A DNA stretch of 58,352 nt, from NCBI GenBank assembly GCA_943329925.2, contig CALQFT020000005.1:1-58352 (forward strand). The letters run 5' to 3'. The position numbers and the translations under genes were made by a program. Positions 25,921 to 34,118 of the stretch are shown here, piece by piece. Source of the DNA: Opitutus sp. GAS368. Its GTDB lineage: Bacteria > Verrucomicrobiota > Verrucomicrobiia > Chthoniobacterales > Chthoniobacteraceae. Each line of letters begins with the position of its first letter. Within the stretch, counting starts at the first letter, position 1. The notes under the pieces were generated by a model, which was not told the DNA's origin, did no database searches, and was given only the letters and a program-made list of their open reading frames with translations.

Positions 25921-27216
25921 TTATTTCGTCGAAAAGGTCTTTAGATCCAGAAAAGCGATAAAGGACGGATTGCCGACGGGGGTGTAATGCCCAGTGAAGG
26001 CGAGGGCGCCGGTTTTGCGGTTAATTCGGAAGGCCGTGACGTTGTCGCCACGCTGATTGCACGAATAAAGAAAGTTCCCGGAAGGATCAAAATTGAAACT
26101 GCGGGGATAGTCGCCGCGGGTCCATTCCTCCCCGACAAAGGTCAGGGTGCCGGTATTGCTAATGGAAAAGAACGCGATGCCATCGTGCAGGCGGTTGGCT
26201 GCGTAGAGGAACTTGCCATCGGGAGACACCATGATTTCGGAAGAAAAACTGCTTCCGGCAAAGCCTGGAGGCAGGCTGGAGATGGTCTGTCTCTGCGTCA
26301 GATGGCCTTTGTTTGCGTCGTAATCGAAAAGCACAATGGTGGAGCCTTCTTCTTGCAACGAATAAAACCAGCGCCCGTTGGAATGGAAGGAAAAGTGCCT
26401 CGCCCCGTCTCCTGGCGGCAGTGCGATGGAGGGGGGATCGTTGGGGGAAAGGACGCCGGTGTTGGCGTCGAATTTCCACACGAGGATTTGGTCCAACCCC
26501 AAGTCGGAGGAGATCGCAAAGCGCCCCGAGGGATCAGGGGCGATCATGTGGGCGTGAGTTACATCGTGACCGCTAATGGCAAAGCTTCCCGGAGGGGCGT
26601 TGGTCGCCTTTTTCGGTCCTACCGTTCCAACATCCTTTTTCACGTCACTCGCGGGCCCGAGCTTGCCGTCGGGCAGGATGGGAATCACGGCCACGGATCC
26701 CCCAAAATAATTTGCGACTAGGAGAAACTTCCCCGAGGGATGGATGCTCAAATAAGTGGGCCCCGCGCCGCCGGAGCTCACGGTGTTGAGCAGCGTCAAC
26801 TGTCCGTCGGCGCCATTCACGGCAAATGCGCTGATGGATCCGGCGTCATTTTCCCCCTGCTTTTCCGTCTCATTGGTCGAATACAGGCGGGTTCCTGCGG
26901 AGTTGAACACCAGGCAATTAGGGCTTGTGGGTTGTTCAAATATTCCGCATGGCGACAACGCCCCCGTGGAGCGATTCACCTCAAAGAGATGAATGCCGCG
27001 TCCGTTGCCGGGAGGCAGATCCACCTGACCCGGGCGGATAATGGGGAGCGGGGAGCTAAACGTGCCGACGTAAGCCATGAGCGCCCCCTTCGGAGCGGCC
27101 GCTTGGGTCCCAAAGATAGTGGCAAGGACGCTCCCGCCGCCGGCCAAAGCCGCCGTGGATTTCAGGAATGAACGTCGCGAGAGTGGGACTGAGAGGGGGG
27201 CGTGATTTTTCGTCAT
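25921..27216 (-). CDS. Twin-arginine lactonase-family beta-propeller (6-phosphogluconolactonase-like)
   Basis: 431 residues from the ATG at 27216; a GTG at 27252 would add 12 residues before the export signal. The signal is SRRSFLKSTAALAGG. The mature part is a seven-bladed propeller of the YbhE/lactonase family (GALMAYVGTFSSP; TYLSIHPSGKFLLVANYFGG; GARHFSFHSNGRWFYSLQE; MVSPDGKFLYAANRLHDGI; YPRSFNFDPSGNFLYSCNQRG). Cytoplasmic members hydrolyse 6-phosphogluconolactone; an exported one more likely acts on unphosphorylated aldonolactones. It is divergent from the sulfatase gene and 143 nt from the DUF1501 gene, without a clear operon. Confidence 0.85.
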   Translation of the reverse strand: MTKNHAPLSVPLSRRSFLKSTAALAGGGSVLATIFGTQAAAPKGALMAYVGTFSSPLPIIRPGQVDLPPGNGRGIHLFEVNRSTGALSPCGIFEQPTSPNCLVFNSAGTRLYSTNETEKQGENDAGSISAFAVNGADGQLTLLNTVSSGGAGPTYLSIHPSGKFLLVANYFGGSVAVIPILPDGKLGPASDVKKDVGTVGPKKATNAPPGSFAISGHDVTHAHMIAPDPSGRFAISSDLGLDQILVWKFDANTGVLSPNDPPSIALPPGDGARHFSFHSNGRWFYSLQEEGSTIVLFDYDANKGHLTQRQTISSLPPGFAGSSFSSEIMVSPDGKFLYAANRLHDGIAFFSISNTGTLTFVGEEWTRGDYPRSFNFDPSGNFLYSCNQRGDNVTAFRINRKTGALAFTGHYTPVGNPSFIAFLDLKTFSTK

Positions 27217-27467
27217 TTGGGGAGGATCACAGAAACAGATTTTGCCAGCCACGGGAATCGGATAAATGGGCCTTGGTTTGTTTGAGCAAGGGAACTGTTG
27301 TCGAGCGATGGCATGGGCCAGTCGGTCATGGGGCTCGACAATGTGTTATGCGCTAAACTTTTGATTCGAGAGCCGCCTTCTTGGCGCACTGTAATCTGGG
27401 CTCCAGAAAAAGGCTTAATCCGGATTCTTGCCAAGGGGGCGTGTAGCTGTATAAGTCCAATTTTACA

Positions 27468-28994
27468 ATGATGCGCACCACAGCTCTCGCCACGTTATTG
27501 TTGGTTCCTGTAATGGCCTCCGCGCAACTGTCCCCGGCGCCCAGACCTGAAAAGCCAAATTTCATCGTTATTAATATCGATGATTTGGGATACGCCGACA
27601 TCGCTCCGTTTGGTTCAACACTAAACCGCACGCCCAACCTCGAGCGAATGGCGGCAGAGGGTATGAAGCTGACCAGTCATTACGCGGCTCCAGTCTGTTC
27701 TCCCTCGCGAGCGGCCCTGATGACCGGGTGTTATCCCAAGCGCGTTTTAGCCATTCCACACGTTTTGTTTCCGGGGTCGGCTATTGGTTTAAATCCCGAG
27801 GAACAAACCGTCGCCAAAGTCCTCAAGGAGGTCGGTTATTCCACCGCTTGTATCGGCAAGTGGCACTTGGGAGATCAGCCCGAATTTCTGCCGACGCGCC
27901 ACGGCTTCGATCATTATTACGGGATTCCTTATTCCAACGATATGGGAACGGCGGCCGATGGTTCCAAAAGCAGCCTCGGGGAACCGCTTCCGCAACCGAA
28001 ACAAGGCGCAAATAAAAATCCCGAGGCGGACGACGCCACCGGACTCCGTGGAAACAATCAGCCGCCGCTTCCCTTGATAAAGGACCACAAGGTCGTTGAA
28101 CGGGTGGTTGCGGAAGGGCAGCAGTCTATTACGCAGCGCTACACCGACGAAGCGCTCAAGTTCATCCAAGCGAATAAAGACCATCCCTTCTTTCTGTATC
28201 TACCGCACACTGCGGTTCATTTCCCCATCTATCCCGGTCGCAATTTCCAATTCAAATCGCCCAACGGCATTTACAGCGATTGGGTGGAAGAGGTGGACTG
28301 GAGCGTTGGGCAAATTTTGGATTCTGTGCGAGCGCTCAAACTCGACGCCAAGACATTGGTCCTCTTCACCTCAGACAATGGCGGCACGCAAAAGGCTAAA
28401 AACACCCCGTTGCGAGGCTTCAAGGCCAGTACTTGGGAAGGTGGCATGCGCGTCTCCACTATCGCGTGGTGGCCCAAGCAAATCCCGGCCGGGGCGTCTA
28501 CTGACGAGATAACCAGCATGATGGATGTCCTCCCGACGCTGGCCTCACTCGGCGGGGCGAAGCTGCCCACACGCAAAATCGATGGTGGCAATATCTGGCC
28601 GATTCTCGCCGGAGAACCCGGAGCAAAATCGCCGCACGCTAACGTCTTCTACTTTTTCCGCGGGTTGAAGCTGGAGGCCGTCCGATCGGGTGCATGGAAG
28701 CTCCACCTCGCAGCGTCCGGTGGTGGTGGCAAAAATCCCGGACCTGCCGGCTCGCCGACAAAAGCTCAAGATGCCAATCCACGGCTCTACAATCTGGCTG
28801 AGGATATTGGGGAATCCAAAAATATTGCGGTTGAAAATCCCGAAATCGTGGCGAGACTCAAGGAGTTGAGCACTGGAATGCAAGGCGATCTTGGTTTGGA
28901 AGGCGTTGGGCCAGGCTGCCGTGAAATGGGCCGCGTTGCTCATCCGCAGGTCTTCATTAGTCAGGACGGAAAGACGTTGCCCGGATTTGATTAA
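27468..28994 (+). CDS. Secreted arylsulfatase-type sulfatase
   Basis: A 508-residue sulfatase with a signal peptide (MMRTTALATLLLVPVMASAQ). Metal-binding aspartates are D38 and D39 in NFIVINIDDLGYAD. The formylglycine signature is C77-S-P-S-R (CSPSRAALMTG), so Cys77 must be oxidised by a formylglycine-generating enzyme that is not in this window. Further blocks are CIGKWHLGD, LYLPHTAVHFPIYPG and VLFTSDNGGTQ. It removes sulfate esters from glycans or other compounds; PVC bacteria carry many. The gene is alone, divergent from the lactonase, and is followed by 519 bp without an intact gene. Confidence 0.93.
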   Translation: MMRTTALATLLLVPVMASAQLSPAPRPEKPNFIVINIDDLGYADIAPFGSTLNRTPNLERMAAEGMKLTSHYAAPVCSPSRAALMTGCYPKRVLAIPHVLFPGSAIGLNPEEQTVAKVLKEVGYSTACIGKWHLGDQPEFLPTRHGFDHYYGIPYSNDMGTAADGSKSSLGEPLPQPKQGANKNPEADDATGLRGNNQPPLPLIKDHKVVERVVAEGQQSITQRYTDEALKFIQANKDHPFFLYLPHTAVHFPIYPGRNFQFKSPNGIYSDWVEEVDWSVGQILDSVRALKLDAKTLVLFTSDNGGTQKAKNTPLRGFKASTWEGGMRVSTIAWWPKQIPAGASTDEITSMMDVLPTLASLGGAKLPTRKIDGGNIWPILAGEPGAKSPHANVFYFFRGLKLEAVRSGAWKLHLAASGGGGKNPGPAGSPTKAQDANPRLYNLAEDIGESKNIAVENPEIVARLKELSTGMQGDLGLEGVGPGCREMGRVAHPQVFISQDGKTLPGFD

Positions 28995-29513
28995 ACAAAG
29001 TTTCACATCCAGCCAGAATGCAACCCAAGGAGTGATACCATCTCTTTTAGGTTTATGGATGATTAAAAGACCTCAGCACCTGGGAGAGAAGGACCAGGTT
29101 TCTTCAAGATTTGGTATTATTGGAGTTTGGCGAGCAGAGAGCTGGGCGTTTGGCTTGATGTTCAGGAAAGCCCATTAGGAGCGGGGTAAACAAACGTTCA
29201 GACAAAACCTCTCCAAATTGCTGAACTATCTGGGTAAAAAAGCAGAAGCCAAAGAAAGCCGCTCCCTCAGATCGGAGCACCAAAGGAATCAAAATCAAAT
29301 CAGAGCAGCAGCGGGTTTACGAAATGCTCGGGATCGACTGGAAGTAGGCATTTCAGGCGGTGAAATTATAGCTTCCGGCAGGATGGCTTTGTAGTGCGTT
29401 TTTTGGTAACCCGCTATTCTATAAGTATTTCAGGGCGAGTGTAAGAAACTTGAGTTATGGAATGCCTGTGCTTTTGGCTTTATCTTTGCGCTCAGTTCTT
29501 CTATCGCCGCTGA
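28995..29513. other. 519-bp gap with a possible coding relic
   Basis: No intact gene is seen. From about 29195 to 29347 two overlapping plus frames give protein-like text: NLSKLLNYLGKKAEAKESRS in one and TKGIKIKSEQQRVYEMLGID in the other, the second ending soon after in a stop. The latter has the look of the C-terminus of a transposase, but no inverted repeats or target duplication are visible. Confidence 0.4.
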
Positions 29514-30389
29514 GTGTCAAATTCTCTAGCTATTGGATTCGTTGGAACCGGCGTGATGGGGCGTAGCATGGCTTCTCATCTGCTCCATGCCGGCCATACC
29601 GTGCATGTTTACAATCGCACCCGTGAAAAGGCGCAAACTTTGCTCGATGCCGGCGCGCATTGGCACGAATCCCCCGGCGAGGTGGCCGCTGCGTCGGATG
29701 TTATTATTACAATGCTTGGATTCCCCACCGATGTGGAAACTTGTTATTTCGCCGAAGGCGGCATTATAGAAAAAGCGAAGCAGGGCGCGCTTTTGATTGA
29801 TATGACGACCTCCAGTCCATTGTTGGCCCAACGCATTTCCGTCGCGGCGGCTGCGCGCGGCTTGGAGGCTTTGGATGCGCCGGTTTCAGGCGGGGATATC
29901 GGCGCCCGTGAGGCGCGGTTGGTGATTATGGTCGGCGGCGAGGCGGCCGCTTTCGAGCGCGCCAAACCTGTGTTGGAATTGTTGGGCAAGAACATCGCAC
30001 TTTTGGGTGCCGCTGGAGCCGGTCAACACTGTAAAATGGCCAATCAAATCGCCGTCGCTGTCGGGATGGTGGCTTGGTGCGAGGCGCTCGCCTACGCCCA
30101 GAAGGCTGGATTGGCTCCCGCAGCCGTGCATCAAAGTATCAGTGGCGGCGCCGCTGGAAGCTGGGCGCTTACTACTTTGGCTCCGCGCGCGCTTTCTGGC
30201 GACTTTGCCCCCGGCTTTTACGTCAAACACATCCTCAAAGACATGCGCATTGCTTTGGATAGCGCCGCTGAGTTGCATCTGGATCTCCCAGGACTTGCCA
30301 TCGCCCGCAAGCTCTACGAACAGGTCGCCGAGCGGGGTTGGGAAGACTGTGGCACCCAGGCCCTTTATCGTTTGTACCTCGCCCAATGA
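29514..30389 (+). CDS. garR: Tartronate semialdehyde reductase (3-hydroxyisobutyrate dehydrogenase family)
   Basis: A 291-residue beta-hydroxyacid dehydrogenase starting at a GTG. The Rossmann motif is IGFVGTGVMGRSMASHLLHAG, the substrate-binding block LDAPVSGGDIGAREARLVIM and the catalytic lysine block GAGQHCKMANQI. It reduces a 3-oxo acid with NADH or NADPH. The stop overlaps the ATG of a 2-keto-3-deoxyglucarate aldolase by 4 nt (ATGA) and a glucarate dehydratase follows, so the reaction is most likely tartronate semialdehyde to D-glycerate. Glycerate kinase (garK) is not in the window. Confidence 0.88.
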   Translation: MSNSLAIGFVGTGVMGRSMASHLLHAGHTVHVYNRTREKAQTLLDAGAHWHESPGEVAAASDVIITMLGFPTDVETCYFAEGGIIEKAKQGALLIDMTTSSPLLAQRISVAAAARGLEALDAPVSGGDIGAREARLVIMVGGEAAAFERAKPVLELLGKNIALLGAAGAGQHCKMANQIAVAVGMVAWCEALAYAQKAGLAPAAVHQSISGGAAGSWALTTLAPRALSGDFAPGFYVKHILKDMRIALDSAAELHLDLPGLAIARKLYEQVAERGWEDCGTQALYRLYLAQ

Positions 30390-31150
30390 GCACTTCACCT
30401 CTCTTTCGCAACCGAGTCCTCGCAGGCGAGTGGCTCGCAGGCACCTTCCTCAATCTCGGCTCCGCCTTGACGGCGGAAATAGCCGGCCGTTCGGGCTTCG
30501 ACTGGCTCATGCTCGATTTTGAGCACGGCCCGGGTTCGGACGAGACCCTGCTTCAACAGTTGCAGGCCGTTTCGGGAACCGCCGCCGCTACCATAGTCCG
30601 TCTGGCTGCCAATGAGACGCCCCGCTTTAAGCGAGCGCTGGATCTCGGGGCGGGCGGGGTGATGGTACCCTACGTCAATTCCGCCGAGGAGGCGCGCGCT
30701 GCTGTGGCTGCCGTTCGTTATCCGCCCCACGGCATTCGCGGGGTCTCCAAGTTCAATCGTGCCGCGGGATTCGGGCAGGATTTCGACGACTACTACGCGC
30801 ACGCTCACGAGCGCTTGGTGACCATGGTTCAAATCGAAACTCCGGAAGCCCTGCTCAATCTGGACGCTATTGCTGCCGTAGACGGAGTCGACGTCCTCTT
30901 CGTGGGGCCTTTGGATTTGACCACCAACATGGGGATCCAAGGCCAGTTTGAGCACCCCTCCTTCGTCCAGGCCCGTCTTCAAGTCGCCCAGGCGGCTCGG
31001 CAGGCAGGGAAGGCGGCTGGCATTCTGGCCACGGCGCCGACTCAGGTGGAAACCTTGCGCGCCGAAGGTTATTCGGTGCTCGCTTTGGGTAGCGATGGAG
31101 CTGCCGTTAGCGCGGGGTTGCGACAGTCTTTGGTTTCGCTCCGTGCCTGA
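30386..31150 (+). CDS. garL: HpcH/HpaI-type 2-dehydro-3-deoxyglucarate aldolase
   Basis: 254 residues from the ATG at 30386, which overlaps the garR stop. The class II aldolase barrel is clear: WLMLDFEHGPGSDETLLQQL, TIVRLAANE, GAGGVMVPYVNSAEEA, MVQIETPEALLNLDAI (metal-binding Glu) and VDVLFVGPLDLTTNMG. The length matches E. coli GarL (256). The enzyme splits 5-keto-4-deoxyglucarate into pyruvate and tartronate semialdehyde. The neighbours, a reductase before and a glucarate dehydratase 47 nt after, support this substrate over the homoprotocatechuate (HpaI) one. Confidence 0.85.
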   Translation: MSTSPLFRNRVLAGEWLAGTFLNLGSALTAEIAGRSGFDWLMLDFEHGPGSDETLLQQLQAVSGTAAATIVRLAANETPRFKRALDLGAGGVMVPYVNSAEEARAAVAAVRYPPHGIRGVSKFNRAAGFGQDFDDYYAHAHERLVTMVQIETPEALLNLDAIAAVDGVDVLFVGPLDLTTNMGIQGQFEHPSFVQARLQVAQAARQAGKAAGILATAPTQVETLRAEGYSVLALGSDGAAVSAGLRQSLVSLRA

Positions 31151-31197
31151 TAGCTCCCCAAAATTTTCTATTATTCGGTAACTTTTACTCTTTCCCG

Positions 31198-32484
31198 ATG
31201 CGCCTCGCACAAATGCACATTACGCCGATCGCCCTTGGCGATCCGCCGCTTCTTAACGCAGCTGGATTGCACGCGCCGTACGCGCTGCGCACCGTGGTAG
31301 AACTCGTCACTGAGGACGGGATTTCCGGGTTGGCGGAGGTGCCCGGCAGCCTCGCTGTCGACGCTCTTCTAAATGAGGCACGCGCCGTAGTTTTGGGGGC
31401 GGATCCCCTGAACTGGCATGCGCTCAAGGCCCGTTTGGAAACGTATTTTCAACCCGAGTCCTCCGCTGCAAGGGGAGACGCGCCTTGGGATCAACGTAAA
31501 GTGGTGCAGGTTTTCAGTGCCTTGGACGTCGCCTGTCTGGACATTGCGGGAAAGGCCTTCGGCGTCCCTGTTGCCACGCTACTTGGCGGGGTTGTCCGCG
31601 AAAAAGTACCGTACTCCGCCTACCTCTTCTACAAATACGAGGGTGCCGGGGGCGTTTTGGAGTTCGACACCGATCCCAATGCCACGGGTTGGGACGCCGC
31701 TCGCCAACGTCCCGCTTTGGACGCCGATGGGATTGTCGCCCAAGCTCAGGCTATGGTGGAGGAGTTTGGCTTTCGTTCGCTTAAACTTAAAGGCGGCGTT
31801 TTTGAACCTGCGCTGGAAGTGGAATCCTTGCGCGCTTTGCGCTCCGCCTTCGGTCCTGGGGTGCCCATTCGCTACGATCCAAACGCCCTCTGGACGGTGG
31901 AAACCGCCATCCGTTATGGGCGTGAATTGGAAGACGTGCTGGAATATTTCGAGGATCCAGTGCGGGGACAGGCGGCCATGGCCGAAGTGCGCCGCTCAGT
32001 AAAGTTGCCCTTCGCCACCAACATGTGTACGACATCCTTTGCCGATCTTCCCGGAAGCGTACTCTCTCATTCAGAGGATATTATTTTAACCGACCATCAT
32101 TATTGGGGTGGCCTGCATTCCTCGATGGAGTTGGCCGCATTCTGCCGGAGCTTTGACCGGGGCATTTCGATGCACTCCAACAATCACGCCGGAATTTCCA
32201 TGGCCGCCATGACGCATCTCGGCGCGGCAATGCCCAATTTAAGCTACGCGCTCGACACTCATTACCCCTGGCAGTGGGAGGAAATTATTATCGGTGGGCG
32301 GCTTCCTATTGAGGACGGTTGCGTCTCACTACCCAAAGGCCCCGGACTCGGGGTGGAGTTGGACCGCCCGGCTTTGGCGCGAGCCCACGAGTCTTATCTG
32401 CGTTGCGGCTTGGCGGAGCGCGATGACCAGGTGGAGATGCAAAAGAAGGTTCCCGGATGGACCTTCAAAGCCACCCGCTGGTAG
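31198..32484 (+). CDS. gudD: Glucarate dehydratase (enolase superfamily)
   Basis: A 428-residue enolase-superfamily protein. The N-terminal capping domain is MHITPIALGDPPLLNAAGLH, a GlucD hallmark of the form DPPLLNxxGxH. The barrel carries the KxK base (SLKLKGG), metal ligands in RYDPNALW, EYFEDPVRG and FATNM, and the second base in the SMHSNNH block. These features identify glucarate dehydratase rather than mandelate racemase or muconate cycloisomerase. It dehydrates D-glucarate (and L-idarate) to 5-keto-4-deoxyglucarate, the substrate of the preceding aldolase. It is the last gene of the garR-garL-gudD operon; a hairpin at 32526-32547 follows. Confidence 0.92.
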   Translation: MRLAQMHITPIALGDPPLLNAAGLHAPYALRTVVELVTEDGISGLAEVPGSLAVDALLNEARAVVLGADPLNWHALKARLETYFQPESSAARGDAPWDQRKVVQVFSALDVACLDIAGKAFGVPVATLLGGVVREKVPYSAYLFYKYEGAGGVLEFDTDPNATGWDAARQRPALDADGIVAQAQAMVEEFGFRSLKLKGGVFEPALEVESLRALRSAFGPGVPIRYDPNALWTVETAIRYGRELEDVLEYFEDPVRGQAAMAEVRRSVKLPFATNMCTTSFADLPGSVLSHSEDIILTDHHYWGGLHSSMELAAFCRSFDRGISMHSNNHAGISMAAMTHLGAAMPNLSYALDTHYPWQWEEIIIGGRLPIEDGCVSLPKGPGLGVELDRPALARAHESYLRCGLAERDDQVEMQKKVPGWTFKATRW

Positions 32485-32525
32485 GAAGTATCCGGCCTGG
32501 AAATGATTCCGCGCTGTGGTCTTAC

Positions 32526-32547
32526 GTTGAGGGTGGGTTCCCTCAAC
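32526..32547 (+). terminator. Hairpin after gudD
   Basis: GTTGAGGG, TGGGTT, CCCTCAAC form a perfect 8-bp stem 42 nt after the gudD stop. The following bases (TCGTTCTCATTC) are only partly T-rich, so it is a candidate terminator of the glucarate operon. Confidence 0.5.
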
Positions 32548-32608
32548 TCGTTCTCATTCGTCAAGCCGCCTATTGCCCATGGCCTCCCTGTTTGGGCGGT
32601 AGGAGAAC

Positions 32609-32923
32609 CTAATGCGGTGCTGTATTTTGCGGAACGACGCCCTGTTTTTCGCTGGAGGAGCGAAATAATGCGCGCCTGATCGCGTCCAACAAAAGCCCAA
32701 CTCCTGTGCCAACTGCCAGCCCGAACGGTCCGAAGAGTAGGGACATGGCCGCTATGCGCATTGCCACGGCCGCGGCTGGAATCTCGATGCCTTTGAGCCG
32801 GGGACTGGCCACGGTGATCACCATGTAAATCTCGGCGAGCACCAATCCTGAAAAGGCACACCATTTGACTAAGGAAGGACGTTTTTTCTCCACGACCGTT
32901 ATTTTCCCTCGGAGTCGGAACAA
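32609..32923 (-). CDS. Small membrane protein, unknown function
   Basis: 104 residues from a TTG start; a GTG at 32893 gives 94 residues and is also plausible. Two hydrophobic segments can be seen, WCAFSGLVLAEIYMVITVA and MSLLFGPFGLAVGTGVGLLL, separated by a short basic loop, followed by a hydrophilic tail (RRALFRSSSEKQG). Two spans with a positively charged linker suggest an inner-membrane protein. I recognise no family and no partner; it converges with gudD. Confidence 0.5.
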   Translation of the reverse strand: MFRLRGKITVVEKKRPSLVKWCAFSGLVLAEIYMVITVASPRLKGIEIPAAAVAMRIAAMSLLFGPFGLAVGTGVGLLLDAIRRALFRSSSEKQGVVPQNTAPH

Positions 32924-33145
32924 AGTCGAGCCACTCGCATTGCTATGGGATGATTATCTAATGTGGGCGGCGTTGTTGTGGTTCTGTTTCTATAATGTTT
33001 GCTAAACCCGACGGAGAGGGAGGGCGAGCGCGTTGCTCGCCTCTCTTGGAGTGAGCTGATTTTGGAGGTGTCAGAATCATTTAGATTTGGTTGGGTTTTG
33101 GGTTGAGAAAATTTGTCAGTTAGTTTCAATTTAAGAAACGCCCCG

Positions 33146-33604
33146 ATGAAACTCCGACTAACACTTCTTCTTTCCCTAGCTTTATCGGCTGGAGCCTGCC
33201 AGCGAGGCCGCCTTTCGCCCGTGGTAAACAACGCGCCCAGCAACGCGCCCAGCAACGCGCCCAGTGCCGCCCCAGCTCATGCATCTCCCAAGACTGTATT
33301 GGCCAGCTCGGAGAAAGCTGGAAAAACAGCTGAGGCCGAGCGTCTTGCGTCAAAGCGCAAGCGCCTTGCCGCGGCCCGTCGAGCCCGCACCCGTGCGCTG
33401 GCTTCTGCTTCTTTGGAAGCGGGTCGGCAAATGCTGCGAGATTCACTTGATGAATCCGCGCTCAAAGCCTTTCGTGAAGCAGTGCGTCTTAACAGCCGTT
33501 CCGCCGAAGCTTGGTTAGGAATTGCCTACGTTTGTGAACGTTCGGGCAACGTGAAGGACGCAATTGTCGCATTCAAGGAAGCCAAAAAGCTCTGGGGAAT
33601 GTAA
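33146..33604 (+). CDS. Small TPR-containing lipoprotein
   Basis: 152 residues from the ATG at 33146 (an upstream in-frame codon at 33113 would precede the signal). The leader MKLRLTLLLSLALSAGAC contains a lipobox (LSAGAC), so Cys18 should be lipidated. A NAPS repeat linker follows, then a basic helix (AERLASKRKRLAAARRARTR) and a tetratricopeptide-like pair: EALKAFREAVRLN-type text, AWLGIAYVCERSGNVKDAIV and AFKEAKKL. TPR lipoproteins act as scaffolds at the envelope; no partner is evident here. The gene is flanked by unrelated genes. Confidence 0.65.
   Translation: MKLRLTLLLSLALSAGACQRGRLSPVVNNAPSNAPSNAPSAAPAHASPKTVLASSEKAGKTAEAERLASKRKRLAAARRARTRALASASLEAGRQMLRDSLDESALKAFREAVRLNSRSAEAWLGIAYVCERSGNVKDAIVAFKEAKKLWGM
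33230..33265. repeat. Three copies of a 12-bp unit inside the lipoprotein gene
   Basis: AACGCGCCCAGC occurs three times in tandem (last base of the third copy is T), encoding NAPS repeats right after the lipidation site. The unit length keeps frame, so the linker length can change by slippage. Confidence 0.85.
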
Positions 33605-33748
33605 TTTCGGGGAGCTTAAGCGGCTCTAAGCACTAGGTGACAAGGGGTGCTGCAAAGTTGCCTCCAGACGGCGTTTCCCCCTTTTCTTTTTGCCTTCGCC
33701 CGCTTCAATTCATTGAAGCCCGGTAGGTTCTGTTAGTTTTGTTCTGCT

Positions 33749-34114
33749 ATGTTCCAGGTGGTTTTTAACGATATCAGTGCGGCAGAAATGTCGGCGCTCC
33801 CGACCGAACTGCAACTGGACTTGCTTTCGGATTTCGAAGTACTTCCAGAGGACGTGGATAAGGCCGACCCCGAGAGATTCGGGGTCATCGAACGCGATGG
33901 TAAAAAGCTATTTCGCTACCGGGTAAAGGACTACCGGATTTACTTTGAACGCGCGCCTGAAGGGATCACTGTTCATCGTGTGCTGCATCGCAACACGTTC
34001 CGAGACTTCCTGTTCCGGGCTTCCTTGCCTATGCCCACTGAGGACGTTGAACTGGCCCGGCAACGCAAGTTCTGGGAACTGATTGACGAAGGGCGCGCGG
34101 CGAGAAAGGCCTGA
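33749..34114 (+). CDS. ParE/RelE-like toxin-fold protein without an antitoxin
   Basis: A 121-residue protein. The segment FGVIERDGKKLFRYRVKDYRIYFE followed by ITVHRVLHRNTFRDFLFR matches the strand pattern of RelE/ParE toxins (LRVGDYRILYEI...VLRVGHRRDVY). The N-terminus (FQVVFNDISAAEMSALPTEL) fits the first strand and helix. There is a C-terminal extension (DVELARQRKFWELIDEGRAA). No antitoxin gene lies on either side: a TPR lipoprotein gene is 144 nt upstream and an aminotransferase gene starts 4 nt downstream. It may be a domesticated or solitary member; toxicity is not implied. Confidence 0.65.
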   Translation: MFQVVFNDISAAEMSALPTELQLDLLSDFEVLPEDVDKADPERFGVIERDGKKLFRYRVKDYRIYFERAPEGITVHRVLHRNTFRDFLFRASLPMPTEDVELARQRKFWELIDEGRAARKA

Positions 34115-34118
34115 GAGG

